The notes under the pieces are model-generated. The model saw only the letters and a program-made list of their open reading frames with translations, was not told the DNA's origin and did no database searches. Positions 1-7,882 of a stretch of 64,000 nucleotides of DNA are shown here, one piece after another. Location of the stretch: NCBI RefSeq assembly GCF_000203935.1, contig NC_008577.1, positions 1,054,001 through 1,118,000 on the forward strand. The letters run 5' to 3'. The translations under genes were made by a program, and so were the position numbers. How positions within the stretch are numbered: position 1 is the stretch's first letter; the number at the start of each line of letters is the position of its first letter. Source of the DNA: Shewanella sp. ANA-3 (GTDB lineage Bacteria; Pseudomonadota; Gammaproteobacteria; Enterobacterales; Shewanellaceae).

Positions 1-167
1 TAATGCCTGTGGGCGCTAAGTACAAGTTTGTGATCCCTGCAAACTTAGCTTACGGCGACCGTGATACTGGTACTATTCCACCAAACTCAACCCTGATTTT
101 TGAAGTTGAACTGAAATCAATTGAGAAAGCACAAGCGGCTCCTGCTGCTGAGCCTGCTAAAAAGTAA
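1..167 (+). CDS. fkpA: FKBP-type peptidyl-prolyl cis-trans isomerase, 3' end only
   Basis: This is the last part of a reading frame that enters from outside the window (frame starting at base 3) and stops with TAA at 165-167. The visible residues include [15 protein letters not shown] and [16 protein letters not shown], which are the final strands of an FKBP domain; the Ala-Tyr-Gly and Ile-Pro-Pro elements line the proline-binding pocket in this family. It is followed by a short Ala/Pro/Lys tail. FkpA-type enzymes are periplasmic folding catalysts and chaperones. The N-terminal dimerisation domain and signal peptide lie upstream and cannot be checked, so the assignment to FkpA rather than another FKBP rests on the tail and on the neighbouring genes. 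Confidence 0.85.
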   Translation, partial: MPVGAKYKFVIPANLAYGDRDTGTIPPNSTLIFEVELKSIEKAQAAPAAEPAKK

Positions 168-213
168 TTTACAGTGTAACGGCTTAACTCGGGTTAAGTT
201 TTGCACTCATAGA

Positions 214-242
214 ATACCGCCCACCTAGGGCGGTATTTTTTT
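214..242 (+). terminator. Rho-independent terminator after fkpA
   Basis: A perfect 9-bp stem (ATACCGCCC with GGGCGGTAT) closes a 5-base loop and runs into seven T residues. It lies about 47 bases past the fkpA stop. Confidence 0.9.
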
Positions 243-244
243 GC

Positions 245-792
245 AGTCGAAATGACTAAGCAATGCTGTAAGCGATACACATAAAACCATGGGGCAACTC
301 GTTTAACCGTTTTACAGCATCTCGCAAACGACCAAGGGCTAGGCTTTTTAAATCGAATTAGCGTTTAAAAGATGGATAAAGGCGTATTCTTTTGACGACG
401 AATAATATTTCAAAATAATGATCAAATAATTAAGTTTTAAATAAATTGCCATAATTGAAATTATCGAAAACGCCTATTTTATTCGGTATGGCATTCTTAA
501 AAATATCATCAAAATATCACATTTATTTTTTGATTGTTATTTGCTCGTTTTCACTCTGATATATCACTGTGATGTCTTTATCTTACTTATTGTTTTCTTA
601 CCGCTTAATACTTTTGTGTTATATCACTGTTCTGTATACAAGACAGTTTGAGTTGTAAAATTTCATTTCCATCAATATCTTATGAGCGCATAGTGGGATC
701 TTCCCCTCTTTTTTTAGCTTTTCAACTCTGGAATAATCCGCCCGCACGTTAATAAAAATTAGCGGCGATATTATAATAATGGGGTTGATAAT
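245..792. other. Intergenic region upstream of exeM
   Basis: AT-rich stretch of about 550 bases with no credible gene. It carries two copies of TATATCACTGT (near 560 and 620) that could be regulator half-sites, but I cannot assign them to a known factor. The exeM promoter and a long leader must lie here. Confidence 0.5.
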
Positions 793-3405
793 ATGGATAA
801 TGTTAATAAGTTAACGGCTATTTCTTTAGCTGTGGCCGCAGCTTTGCCAATGATGGCAAGCGCTGATGTGATGATCACTGAATATGTTGAAGGTAGCTCG
901 AACAACAAAGCTATCGAATTGTATAACAGCGGTGATACGGCAATTGATCTGGCGGGTTATAAACTCGTTCGTTATAAAGATGGCGCCACTGATGCTTTAG
1001 ATATGCAAGCATTAGATGGACAAAGTATTGCGCCAAAATCCACAAAAGTGATTTTAAACTCAAGCGCAGTCATTACTCTTCCTCAAGGTGTCGATAGTTT
1101 TTCGGGTTCTTTAAGTTTTAACGGTGGTGATGCGGTTGCCTTAGTCAAAGATGGTGCCGTAGTCGATATTATCGGTGATGTGCCTACGCCGACAGGATGG
1201 GGCCTCGATGTCACCCTGCAGCGTAAACTCGATTCATTAGTCGCCAACACTGTTTTTAATCCTGCCCAGTGGGAACAATTACCTAAGGACACTTTCACCG
1301 GTTTAGGTTCGCTAGAAGCGGCGACTGAGCCTGAAACGCCCGTCTTTAGCTGCAGCGGTGCGAAAATCGTCCCTATTTATCAAGTCCAAGGTGCGGGTGA
1401 ATCCAGCCCTTATGTACCTGAAGGCGCATTCGAGTCTGAAACCGAAGTGACGGTTCGCGGCGTAGTGACTGCCCGTGGCGAGAGCTTATTTAAAGGCTTC
1501 TACCTCCAAGAAGTGAAAGGCGATAACTCGCCATACACCTCCGACGGTGTGTTCGTGTTTTTAGGTGAGAATCCACCAGAAGCGATTCAACCAGGCGTTG
1601 AAGTCTGTGTTCAGGGTAAGGTGAAGGAATACTTCGGCCTAACCCAAATCGATATTAAAGCCGATAAGAAATTTGAAGTGGGTGCTAAGGGCGAAGTCCC
1701 AGCTGCAACACCATTCTACGTAGCCGATGGCGAAACCTTAGCGCAGGCATTAGAGCGCTACGAAGGCATGAACGTGAAACTGGATGCGGGTAGCGATCTG
1801 AAGATCAGCCGTACCTTCAGTTACGATTATGCGGGCCGTCGTAATAACATGTTGGTGTCTTACAAGGCGCCGTTGATGAAGCCGACTCAGCTCTATCCAG
1901 CATTGTCACCAGAAGCGACGGCGTTAGTTAAATCTAACCTTGAAAATCAGCTGTTTATCGAATCTGACTACAAGCCAGCCGACGGTGTTATCCCTTACTT
2001 CCCTGACTTTAACGTCGAAACTGGTTATATCCGTGTGGGTGACCAACTGACTAACCTCGAAGGGGTGATTGGTTATAGCTACGGTGCTTACCGTTTGGTG
2101 GCAACTAACACCATTACCGCTGGTGACTTTATCCGCGGTGACGATAGAACCGACGCGCCAAGTGTGGCAACTAAGGGCGATATCCGTGTTGCTAGCTTTA
2201 ACGTACTGAACTTCTTTAACGATGTTGTTGGCGGAGATACTAACCCATCGGGCAGTAACCGCGGCGCCTTGACTGAAGAAGAAATGCTGCTGCAACGCGC
2301 GAAAATCGTCAGCGCGATTACCGCCATGAACGCCGATATCGTCGGTTTAATGGAAATCGCTAACAACGGCTTTGGTGAAAAGAGCGCGATTAAGAACTTA
2401 GTCGATGCCTTAAACGAGAAGCAAACCGCTGACAATGCTTACAGCTTCGTTGAAATCACCGATGAAGATAAATACGACGGTAAGTACTTCGGTAGCGATG
2501 CCATTACTGTGGGTATGCTTTACCGCGCGGGTAAAGTGAGCCTAGCGGGTGCGGCTCGTGCGATTGATACCCCTGAGCAACACGCGACAGCTGGCAGTGT
2601 GACTCGCACTAAAGACGGCAAGACTGAGACTAATCCAGGTAACGATGCTTACCAACGTCACAGCTTAGCGCAAACCTTTAAGATCCATGATGAAAACTTA
2701 ACAGTTGTTGTTAACCATCTGAAATCAAAAGGTTCAGGCTGTTTAGAAGATTGGGTCAACTTCGAAGAGTCAGTCGATCCTGCCGATCAACAAGGCAAGT
2801 GTAACGCCTTCCGTGTATCGGCGGCTAAAGTGCTCGGCGAAGCCTTAAAAGACGTTAAAGGCGATCTGCTGGTGATTGGTGATATGAATGCCTACGGCAT
2901 GGAAGATCCTATCCGCGTATTGACCGATTACGATGCGAGCAAGTCTGAGCGCGATATCATGACGGCCTCATGGACTACTCTTGATGGCAAAGTGTTTGAG
3001 CGCCAAGGTAGCAAGATTGAGAAGGGCTATGGCCTAATCAACCTCAATACCAAGGCCCATGGCGCAGGTACTTACTCATACAGCTACAACGGTGAGTTAG
3101 GTAACCTAGACCATGCCTTAGCAAACACCAGTCTTGCCAAGCGTTTAGTGGATATCGAAGATTGGCATATCAACTCGGTTGAATCTAACCTGTTCGAATA
3201 TGGCAAAAAATTCTCTGGCGAACTGGCCAAATCTGAGAATGCTTTCTCAGCCTCTGACCATGACCCTGTGATTGTGGCATTGAGCTACCCAGCGCCAGTT
3301 GAGCCACCAAAACCTGAGCCAAAGCCAAAGGATGATGGTGGTGCATTAGGATACTTAGGTTTAGCCTTACTATCCCTATTCGGTCTGCAACGCCGTCGCC
3401 GTTAA
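793..3405 (+). CDS. exeM: Extracellular nuclease ExeM (LTD, OB-fold and EEP domains; GlyGly-CTERM)
   Basis: 870 aa. A signal peptide (about 1-24, ending MMASA) is followed by a lamin-tail-like domain (about 25-150, with ITEYVEGSSNNKAIELYN), an OB-fold region (about 190-320), and an endonuclease/exonuclease/phosphatase domain (about 460-835). Its catalytic motifs are visible: ASFNVLNFF near 463, the metal-binding Glu in GLMEI near 517, VVNHLKSKGSGC, GDMNAYG near 696 and SDHDPV near 821. The end is a Pro/Lys spacer, Gly-Gly, a hydrophobic helix and an Arg cluster: a GlyGly-CTERM sorting tail processed by rhombosortase. ExeM of Shewanella oneidensis is an extracellular DNase involved in biofilm dispersal and use of DNA as nutrient. 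Monocistronic, with its own terminator. Confidence 0.93.
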   Translation: MDNVNKLTAISLAVAAALPMMASADVMITEYVEGSSNNKAIELYNSGDTAIDLAGYKLVRYKDGATDALDMQALDGQSIAPKSTKVILNSSAVITLPQGVDSFSGSLSFNGGDAVALVKDGAVVDIIGDVPTPTGWGLDVTLQRKLDSLVANTVFNPAQWEQLPKDTFTGLGSLEAATEPETPVFSCSGAKIVPIYQVQGAGESSPYVPEGAFESETEVTVRGVVTARGESLFKGFYLQEVKGDNSPYTSDGVFVFLGENPPEAIQPGVEVCVQGKVKEYFGLTQIDIKADKKFEVGAKGEVPAATPFYVADGETLAQALERYEGMNVKLDAGSDLKISRTFSYDYAGRRNNMLVSYKAPLMKPTQLYPALSPEATALVKSNLENQLFIESDYKPADGVIPYFPDFNVETGYIRVGDQLTNLEGVIGYSYGAYRLVATNTITAGDFIRGDDRTDAPSVATKGDIRVASFNVLNFFNDVVGGDTNPSGSNRGALTEEEMLLQRAKIVSAITAMNADIVGLMEIANNGFGEKSAIKNLVDALNEKQTADNAYSFVEITDEDKYDGKYFGSDAITVGMLYRAGKVSLAGAARAIDTPEQHATAGSVTRTKDGKTETNPGNDAYQRHSLAQTFKIHDENLTVVVNHLKSKGSGCLEDWVNFEESVDPADQQGKCNAFRVSAAKVLGEALKDVKGDLLVIGDMNAYGMEDPIRVLTDYDASKSERDIMTASWTTLDGKVFERQGSKIEKGYGLINLNTKAHGAGTYSYSYNGELGNLDHALANTSLAKRLVDIEDWHINSVESNLFEYGKKFSGELAKSENAFSASDHDPVIVALSYPAPVEPPKPEPKPKDDGGALGYLGLALLSLFGLQRRRR

Positions 3406-3454
3406 TCGAGAGTTTGCATACTTACGGCTAAGTTTGTGAGCTAAACTCAGAGCT

Positions 3455-3483
3455 AAGGGATGGTTTTACCATCCCTTTTTTAT
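3455..3483 (+). terminator. Rho-independent terminator after exeM
   Basis: A 10-bp stem (AAGGGATGGT with ACCATCCCTT), a 3-base T loop and a run of T residues, 50 bases after the exeM stop. Confidence 0.9.
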
Positions 3484-3534
3484 GGCTCGCATCGGGTGAA
3501 ATGTCGAGAAGGTTAGTCAAACGGAGAAGAGAAG

Positions 3535-3990
3535 ATGGCAGTGACTGGTTCCTACCATTCAATCGAAGTGGCAAAAGCGCCACTGTGGTTTTATTTTGTC
3601 GCACTCATCAGTTTGTTATGGAACATCATGGGCTTATTGGCATTTGTTATTCAAATGACCATGACGCCTGAGGCTATGGCGCAGATGAGCCCAGATCAGA
3701 TAAAACTCTATGAATCGACACCCGCTTGGCTCGACTTTGTGTTTGGTTTTGCGGTGGTTTCTGGCGTTATCGGTTGTCTGTTGTTACTCGTTAAAAAAGC
3801 CTTTTCTTATAAAGTGTTGCTCGCGTCTCTGGTCGCCGTATTGGTGCAGATGGGCTATGTATTTGGGATTCAGCAGGCGGCAGCGGTATTAGGCAGCGAT
3901 GCCCTTATGATGCCGAGTGTGGTGATCCTGTGGGGGCTGTTTTTAGTCTGGTTTAGTCGTTTGGCTGTCACAAAGCATTGGTTAACTTAG
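3535..3990 (+). CDS. Hypothetical inner-membrane protein, four predicted helices
   Basis: 151 aa. Hydrophobic segments at about 17-41, 66-87, 91-112 and 124-143 suggest four membrane helices, with a Met-rich loop (TMTPEAMAQMSPDQ) after the first. A purine-rich GAGAAGAG run just before the ATG supports the start. I recognise no catalytic motif. It sits between exeM and a thioesterase gene, with its own spacing on each side, so context gives no function. Confidence 0.75.
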   Translation: MAVTGSYHSIEVAKAPLWFYFVALISLLWNIMGLLAFVIQMTMTPEAMAQMSPDQIKLYESTPAWLDFVFGFAVVSGVIGCLLLLVKKAFSYKVLLASLVAVLVQMGYVFGIQQAAAVLGSDALMMPSVVILWGLFLVWFSRLAVTKHWLT

Positions 3991-4098
3991 GCGTAGCGAC
4001 TCCTTGCCGTCTTATACTGATTAAGCCAATGCGTATGTGTTGAACTTCAGTCACTTCTTAGTAAACTGCTAGCTGGTTTTCTTTACTAGGATGTTGAA

Positions 4099-4536
4099 AT
4101 GAGTATTTGGTTTAGACCTGTCACCTTAGAGGATTGTGCCCGTTTAGATGCTGGTATGGGGGGCAAAGGCACCTTGATGCAGACTCTCGGGATTGAGATC
4201 AGCGAGATTGGCGATGACTACATGAAGGCGACTATGCCTGCCACGCCCGCCGTACATAATCCCTTAGGCATAGTTCATGGCGGTGCTAACGTGGCGCTGG
4301 CCGAAACGGTTGCCAGCTATGCCGCAAACTTTGCGGTGGATTTCGAGCAATATTATTGTGTTGGACAAGAGATTAACGCCAACCATTTACGCGCTTCGCG
4401 TAATGGCGTACTGACAGCGACGGCTAAACCAGTTCATTTGGGGAAACGCAGTTCGGTGTGGGAAATCTTAATCCATAATAGTGCAGGGGAGTTGACCTGT
4501 ATTTCACGGATGACGGCGGCGGTAGTAAAACGCTAA
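4099..4536 (+). CDS. menI: Hotdog-fold acyl-CoA thioesterase, MenI/YdiI-like
   Basis: 145 aa, the usual length for the family. The sequence resembles E. coli YdiI/MenI throughout: the hotdog motif HNPLGIVHGGANVALAETVAS (about 53-73) holds the His-Gly-Gly and the catalytic Glu, followed by GQEINANHLRASR and KPVHLGKRSSVWE. MenI-type enzymes hydrolyse 1,4-dihydroxy-2-naphthoyl-CoA in menaquinone synthesis, an important pathway for a menaquinone-respiring Shewanella. YbdB/EntH-type proofreading thioesterases are close relatives, so the substrate is inferred. An AGGA element precedes the ATG. Confidence 0.82.
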   Translation: MSIWFRPVTLEDCARLDAGMGGKGTLMQTLGIEISEIGDDYMKATMPATPAVHNPLGIVHGGANVALAETVASYAANFAVDFEQYYCVGQEINANHLRASRNGVLTATAKPVHLGKRSSVWEILIHNSAGELTCISRMTAAVVKR

Positions 4537-4589
4537 GAAGGCTCAACCAACCTGTTTTAGTTGTATCAATCGATAAATAAGGACGTGAT

Positions 4590-4835
4590 ATGGATAGTGC
4601 AATGATGTGGGAATGGGTTGGTTATTTAGCGTCTGTAGTGGTGGCCATCTCTTTGATGATGTCTAACATCAAAAAGTTACGCTGGTGGAACTTGCTGGGG
4701 TCGGCATTATTCGTTGCCTATGGGGTGGCGATACAAGCTTACCCTGTGGCGGCGGTTAACTTTTTTATCGTGATAATCGATGCCTATTATTTGGTCGTCA
4801 TCTATCGCGAACAGGCGGCTTCTGTCAATGAGTAA
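4590..4835 (+). CDS. Small YgjV-like inner-membrane protein
   Basis: 81 aa with three predicted helices (about 7-25, 31-49 and 52-72). The pattern GYLASVVVAISLMMSNIKKLRWWNLLG followed by GSALFVAYG resembles single-module YgjV/SWEET-like small membrane proteins. An AAGGACG element precedes the ATG. It follows the thioesterase gene by 53 bases on the same strand and may be co-transcribed. The function is unknown. The 282 bases to the next ORF hold one GGGAGT/ACTCCC hairpin (4967-4985) but no gene. Confidence 0.75.
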   Translation: MDSAMMWEWVGYLASVVVAISLMMSNIKKLRWWNLLGSALFVAYGVAIQAYPVAAVNFFIVIIDAYYLVVIYREQAASVNE

Positions 4836-5117
4836 TATGTAGCACTTTGAATCAATTGAAGTATTTTTTAAGTTTGTCTTAAGCTCGAGTTCTCATTTTT
4901 GCCAAGTCGGTTTGCGTTACGGCTGGCATACTCTTTATTCTGTCGCTGGCTATTTCATCGCATACGGGGAGTGAACTTTACTCCCTGAATGATCTAAGCA
5001 CTCTTCGTTAATCTGAAATGTAGATTGTTTGAATCTATATTAATCGTTTTATTGAATTTGTATCTTTGTCTATTCTAACTCCATCGACAAAACGTCGCCC
5101 CGCCAAGGAGATAAGCC

Positions 5118-5171
5118 ATGGCCACAATTTACGATTTAATTGAATCTTGGGTTAACACCAATCAAGAATGA
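5118..5171 (+). CDS. Possible 17-aa leader peptide upstream of katB
   Basis: An ATG at 5118 follows an excellent ribosome binding site (AAGGAG, spacing 7) and opens a 17-codon frame beginning MATIYDLIESW that ends in TGA at 5169-5171. The stop touches the Shine-Dalgarno AGGAGCAAGG of katB, whose ATG is 10 bases further on. This arrangement suggests translational coupling or a regulatory leader peptide. I know of no described leader of this sequence. The ribosome binding site is better than that of many genes in the window, but expression is not shown. Confidence 0.5.
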   Translation: MATIYDLIESWVNTNQE

Positions 5172-5181
5172 GGAGCAAGGT

Positions 5182-6642
5182 ATGAGTCAACAGTATTTAA
5201 CAAGCCAAAGCGGTTCTCCAATTGCTGACGATCAAAACTCATTGTCAGCGGGCGAGCGTGGTCCTTTACTACTGCAAGATTGGCATTTAATTGAAAAGCT
5301 TGCCCACTTTAACCGTGAGCGTATTCCTGAGCGTGTTGTGCATGCCAAAGGCACTGGCGTATACGGTACTTTCACCCTGACCAAAGACTTAAGCGAATAC
5401 ACCATTGCCGACCATTTTAACGGTGTTGGTAAGCAAACTGAAACCTTCGTGCGCTTCTCTACCGTAGGCGGTGAAATGGGCTCTGCCGATGCCGAACGTG
5501 ACCCCCGTGGTTTTGGTCTGCGCTTTTATACCGCTCGCGGTAATCACGACATAGTGGGTAACAACACGCCGACCTTCTTCCTGCGTGATGGGATTAAGTT
5601 CCCTGATTTTATCCATACCCAAAAGCGTAACCCATTGACGAATTTAAAAGATCCACAAGCTATGTGGGACTTCTGGTCATTAAACCCTGAAGCCATGCAC
5701 CAAGTGACGATACTGATGTCTGACCGTGGTATTCCGGCAAACTACCGCCAAATGCATGGTTATGGTTCACATACTTTCTCGTTCTGGAATGCTAAAGGTG
5801 AGCGTTTCTGGGTGAAGTTCCACTTCAAATCGCAGCAAGGCGTGGTGAACTTAACCAACGAGCAAGCCGATAAGTTAAAGGGTATCGACCCTGACTCATC
5901 CCAGCGCGATATGGTGGTGGCAGTGACCGATGGCAACTTCCCACGCTGGACTGTGAACGTACAGATTATGCCTGAGAGCGACGCCAACACTTACCATATC
6001 AACCCATTCGATTTAACTAAGGTGTGGCCACATGGCGATTACCCGTTAATTGAGATTGGTGTGTTAGAGCTGAATCGTTTACCGCAAAACTACTTTGCCG
6101 AAGTCGAGCAAGTGGCATTAGCACCGAGCAACTTAGTACCAGGTGTGGGCGCATCGCCCGACAAGATGTTACAGGCGCGTTTATTTGCCTATGCCGATGC
6201 GCAGCGTTACCGTATTGGGGCGAACTACAACCAGTTACCAGTAAACTGCCCGCATGCGACTAAAGCGAATCATCACCAACGTGCTGGCGCTATGGCGGGA
6301 ACGCAATGCCCATACCATGGTAGCCAAACCGGTGGCGATGCTACAGCTAACTATGGTCCAAACAGCACTGCGGGGGCTTTAGTTGAACTGGCAAACTTTG
6401 CCGAGCCACCACTTCGTTTAGATGGCGAAGCGGCGCGTTACAGCCGTTACAATCAGGATGATTACACGCAAGCGGGTAATCTGTATCGCATCTTCAGCGA
6501 AGCAGAGAAAGCGCGCTTAGTGGAAACGATTTCTGGCTCACTGCGTCAGGCGAGTTTGGATGTACAGCAACGTATGCTGGCACATTTCCACAAGGCCGAT
6601 GCGGATTACGGTCAACGAATCCAAACTGCACTCGGGTTATAA
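5182..6642 (+). CDS. katB: Heme catalase, clade 3 small-subunit type
   Basis: 486 aa from the ATG with an AGGAGCAAGG site just upstream; a 14-residue longer TTG start is rejected because it lacks a ribosome site. Catalytic features are present: the active-site His in RIPERVVHAKG (about 55), the heme-contact block around FSTVGGEMGSADAERDPRGF, the Asn in NNTPTFFLRD, and the proximal Tyr ligand in RLFAYADAQRYR (about 340). No C-terminal flavodoxin-like extension is present, as expected for small-subunit catalases. It degrades hydrogen peroxide; no signal peptide is visible, so it is probably cytoplasmic. It may be coupled to the short ORF upstream and ends at a strong terminator. Confidence 0.95.
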   Translation: MSQQYLTSQSGSPIADDQNSLSAGERGPLLLQDWHLIEKLAHFNRERIPERVVHAKGTGVYGTFTLTKDLSEYTIADHFNGVGKQTETFVRFSTVGGEMGSADAERDPRGFGLRFYTARGNHDIVGNNTPTFFLRDGIKFPDFIHTQKRNPLTNLKDPQAMWDFWSLNPEAMHQVTILMSDRGIPANYRQMHGYGSHTFSFWNAKGERFWVKFHFKSQQGVVNLTNEQADKLKGIDPDSSQRDMVVAVTDGNFPRWTVNVQIMPESDANTYHINPFDLTKVWPHGDYPLIEIGVLELNRLPQNYFAEVEQVALAPSNLVPGVGASPDKMLQARLFAYADAQRYRIGANYNQLPVNCPHATKANHHQRAGAMAGTQCPYHGSQTGGDATANYGPNSTAGALVELANFAEPPLRLDGEAARYSRYNQDDYTQAGNLYRIFSEAEKARLVETISGSLRQASLDVQQRMLAHFHKADADYGQRIQTALGL

Positions 6643-6660
6643 GCTTAATCAACCCATAAA

Positions 6661-6690
6661 AAAGGCCAGTGTTATCACTGGCCTTTTTGT
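6661..6690 (+). terminator. Bidirectional terminator between katB and mneA
   Basis: An 11-bp stem (AAAGGCCAGTG with CACTGGCCTTT) and a TTAT loop, with a T run on the plus side and an A run before it, so it can also stop the convergent minus-strand gene. Confidence 0.9.
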
Positions 6691-6712
6691 TTATCTAAAT
6701 TTAATCAATTGG

Positions 6713-7267
6713 TTAAAGCACTAACGTTGCGACACCTAACAGGGCGAATAAAACCGCGCAGCCCCTGTGGATCCACTTCATTGGTAGTTTTTCGGCACTA
6801 AAATGCCCTGCAATCACCACTGGGACGTTCGCCAGCAACATACCCAAAGTGGTCCCTGCAACCACCATGGCTAAGGCATCGTATTTAGCGGCTAATACGA
6901 CAGTCGCGATCTGGGTTTTGTCGCCCATTTCGGCAATAAAGAACAGAATAAAGGTCGCTATAAAAGGCCCCATCTTATAGAAACGGCTTTCTTCGGCGTC
7001 TACTTTATCGGGGATTAACACCCATAGCGCAATCGCAAAGAAGGAAGCGGCAACCAAGTAGCGTGCTACATCTGGACTTACCCAGTTAATCGCCCATTGA
7101 CCAAGCCAAGCGGCGGCAAAATGGTTAAATAGGGTTGAGAGTAAAATACCCAAGATAATCGCGGTTTTATTTTTAAATCTTGCAGCGAGCAATAGGGCAA
7201 GCAGTTGGGTTTTATCGCCAATCTCGGCGATGGCAACCGTAAAGGTTGAGGCGAGTAACGCTTCCAA
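6713..7267 (-). CDS. mneA: UPF0016/GDT1-family manganese exporter
   Basis: 184 aa from a TTG start at 7267-7265, which has AAAAGGA upstream; a longer ATG frame would begin inside the riboswitch and is rejected. Two copies of the family signature are present, EIGDKTQ near the N terminus and EMGDKTQ in the second half, within about six membrane helices. The two-fold repeat is typical of the GDT1/TMEM165 family, whose Vibrio member MneA exports Mn2+. The yybP-ykoY element directly upstream, which senses Mn2+ in homologues, strongly supports manganese export. Convergent with katB, fitting a link between manganese and peroxide stress. Confidence 0.9.
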   Translation of the reverse strand: MEALLASTFTVAIAEIGDKTQLLALLLAARFKNKTAIILGILLSTLFNHFAAAWLGQWAINWVSPDVARYLVAASFFAIALWVLIPDKVDAEESRFYKMGPFIATFILFFIAEMGDKTQIATVVLAAKYDALAMVVAGTTLGMLLANVPVVIAGHFSAEKLPMKWIHRGCAVLFALLGVATLVL

Positions 7268-7284
7268 GTGTGATCCTTTTAGGG

Positions 7285-7460
7285 GTGGTTTTTGACATAA
7301 GCACAATAGACCGTCCACCCCTAGGTGCGGTTACTGTGCTCAGGTCTTGCAGGACAAATCGATGATTTGCTGTGAACACCATGGCATGCGGCCAAGTATG
7401 TTGATGTTCACCCTGAATATCGACGGCTCGAAATCCAGTTAGCTACTCCCCCGAAGCGAG
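7285..7460 (-). promoter_or_regulatory. yybP-ykoY manganese riboswitch
   Basis: Read on the minus strand, this leader has the conserved blocks of the yybP-ykoY class: GGGGGAGTAGCT (7452-7441), then CAACATACTTGGCC, CATGGT, the second-arm core around ACCGCACCTAGGGGTGGACGG, and a closing segment ending GTGCTTATGTC. It ends directly upstream of the mneA ribosome site. The TAGGGGTGG element of the aptamer (7323-7315, minus) is fully complementary to CCACCCCTA (7288-7280) beside the ribosome site, suggesting control of translation. Confidence 0.9.
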
Positions 7461-7675
7461 GAGGGCATTATACCCAAGTAAGAGTCTGTTTCAAGGGTAA
7501 AGTCATTAAGCTTAAGCGCAAATAATATGACAAACGCCAATAAAATACCGCTCGACGTTTTGTAATGCATTGAATTGTAACATTTTAATTTTTGACAACG
7601 TTGTCTTTTATTGTTAGGTTAGCCCTGTCTCAATTTAAGTTACATATTGTTAACTTGAATGGAGAACCACCGTAT
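7461..7675. other. Promoter region between mneA and gbpA
   Basis: Divergent intergenic segment. It must hold the promoters for the Mn riboswitch transcript (minus) and the gbpA leader (plus), and contains the palindrome listed at 7594-7605. No gene is visible. Confidence 0.6.
7594..7605. promoter_or_regulatory. LacI-family operator-like palindrome, possible NagR site
   Basis: Perfect 12-bp palindrome GACAACGTTGTC with the central CG typical of LacI-family operators. Shewanella NagR, a LacI-family regulator of chitin and N-acetylglucosamine genes, is known to control chitin-binding protein genes. The site is about 70 bases before the GEMM riboswitch of gbpA, so it would fit a repressor site near the promoter. 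Assignment to NagR is inference. Confidence 0.6.
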
Positions 7676-7762
7676 TTGGCAAACTAATTGAAAAATTAGG
7701 ACGCAAAGCCTCCGGTCTAAGGTTGTAAAGGGATGTTGTAACTAAGATAGCGGGGTTGCCTC
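7676..7762 (+). promoter_or_regulatory. Cyclic di-GMP-I (GEMM) riboswitch controlling gbpA
   Basis: The sequence has the GEMM-I blocks in order: GGCAAAC, a stem CTAATT-GAAA-AATTAG with a GNRA tetraloop, GACGCAAAGCCTCCGG, then a second hairpin and AAGATAGCGGGGTTGCC closing the first helix. These match the conserved core and tetraloop docking elements of the class. It lies about 120 bases upstream of the gbpA start; V. cholerae gbpA also carries such a riboswitch. A GAATTGA/TCAATTC hairpin (7763-7786) follows and may be part of the expression platform. Confidence 0.92.
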
Positions 7763-7882
7763 TGAATTGATTTAATGCTTTCAATTCTTTGAAAAATAAA
7801 CGGCTTTGCTTAATGCTGTTTTGCCTAAATACCACTTTTATACCTATGCCAATCTCGTCGAGAAAGGCACCCTACGGAGTAC

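Noticed and set aside
5140..5181. Longer katB start at TTG 5140
   Set aside because: No ribosome site before it, while AGGAGCAAGG sits directly before the ATG at 5182.
6713..7318. Longer start for the UPF0016 gene at 7318
   Set aside because: It would translate part of the Mn riboswitch; the TTG at 7267 has AAAAGGA upstream.
7650..7835. 61-aa minus-strand frame upstream of gbpA
   Set aside because: It is antisense to the GEMM riboswitch, which fully explains the sequence.
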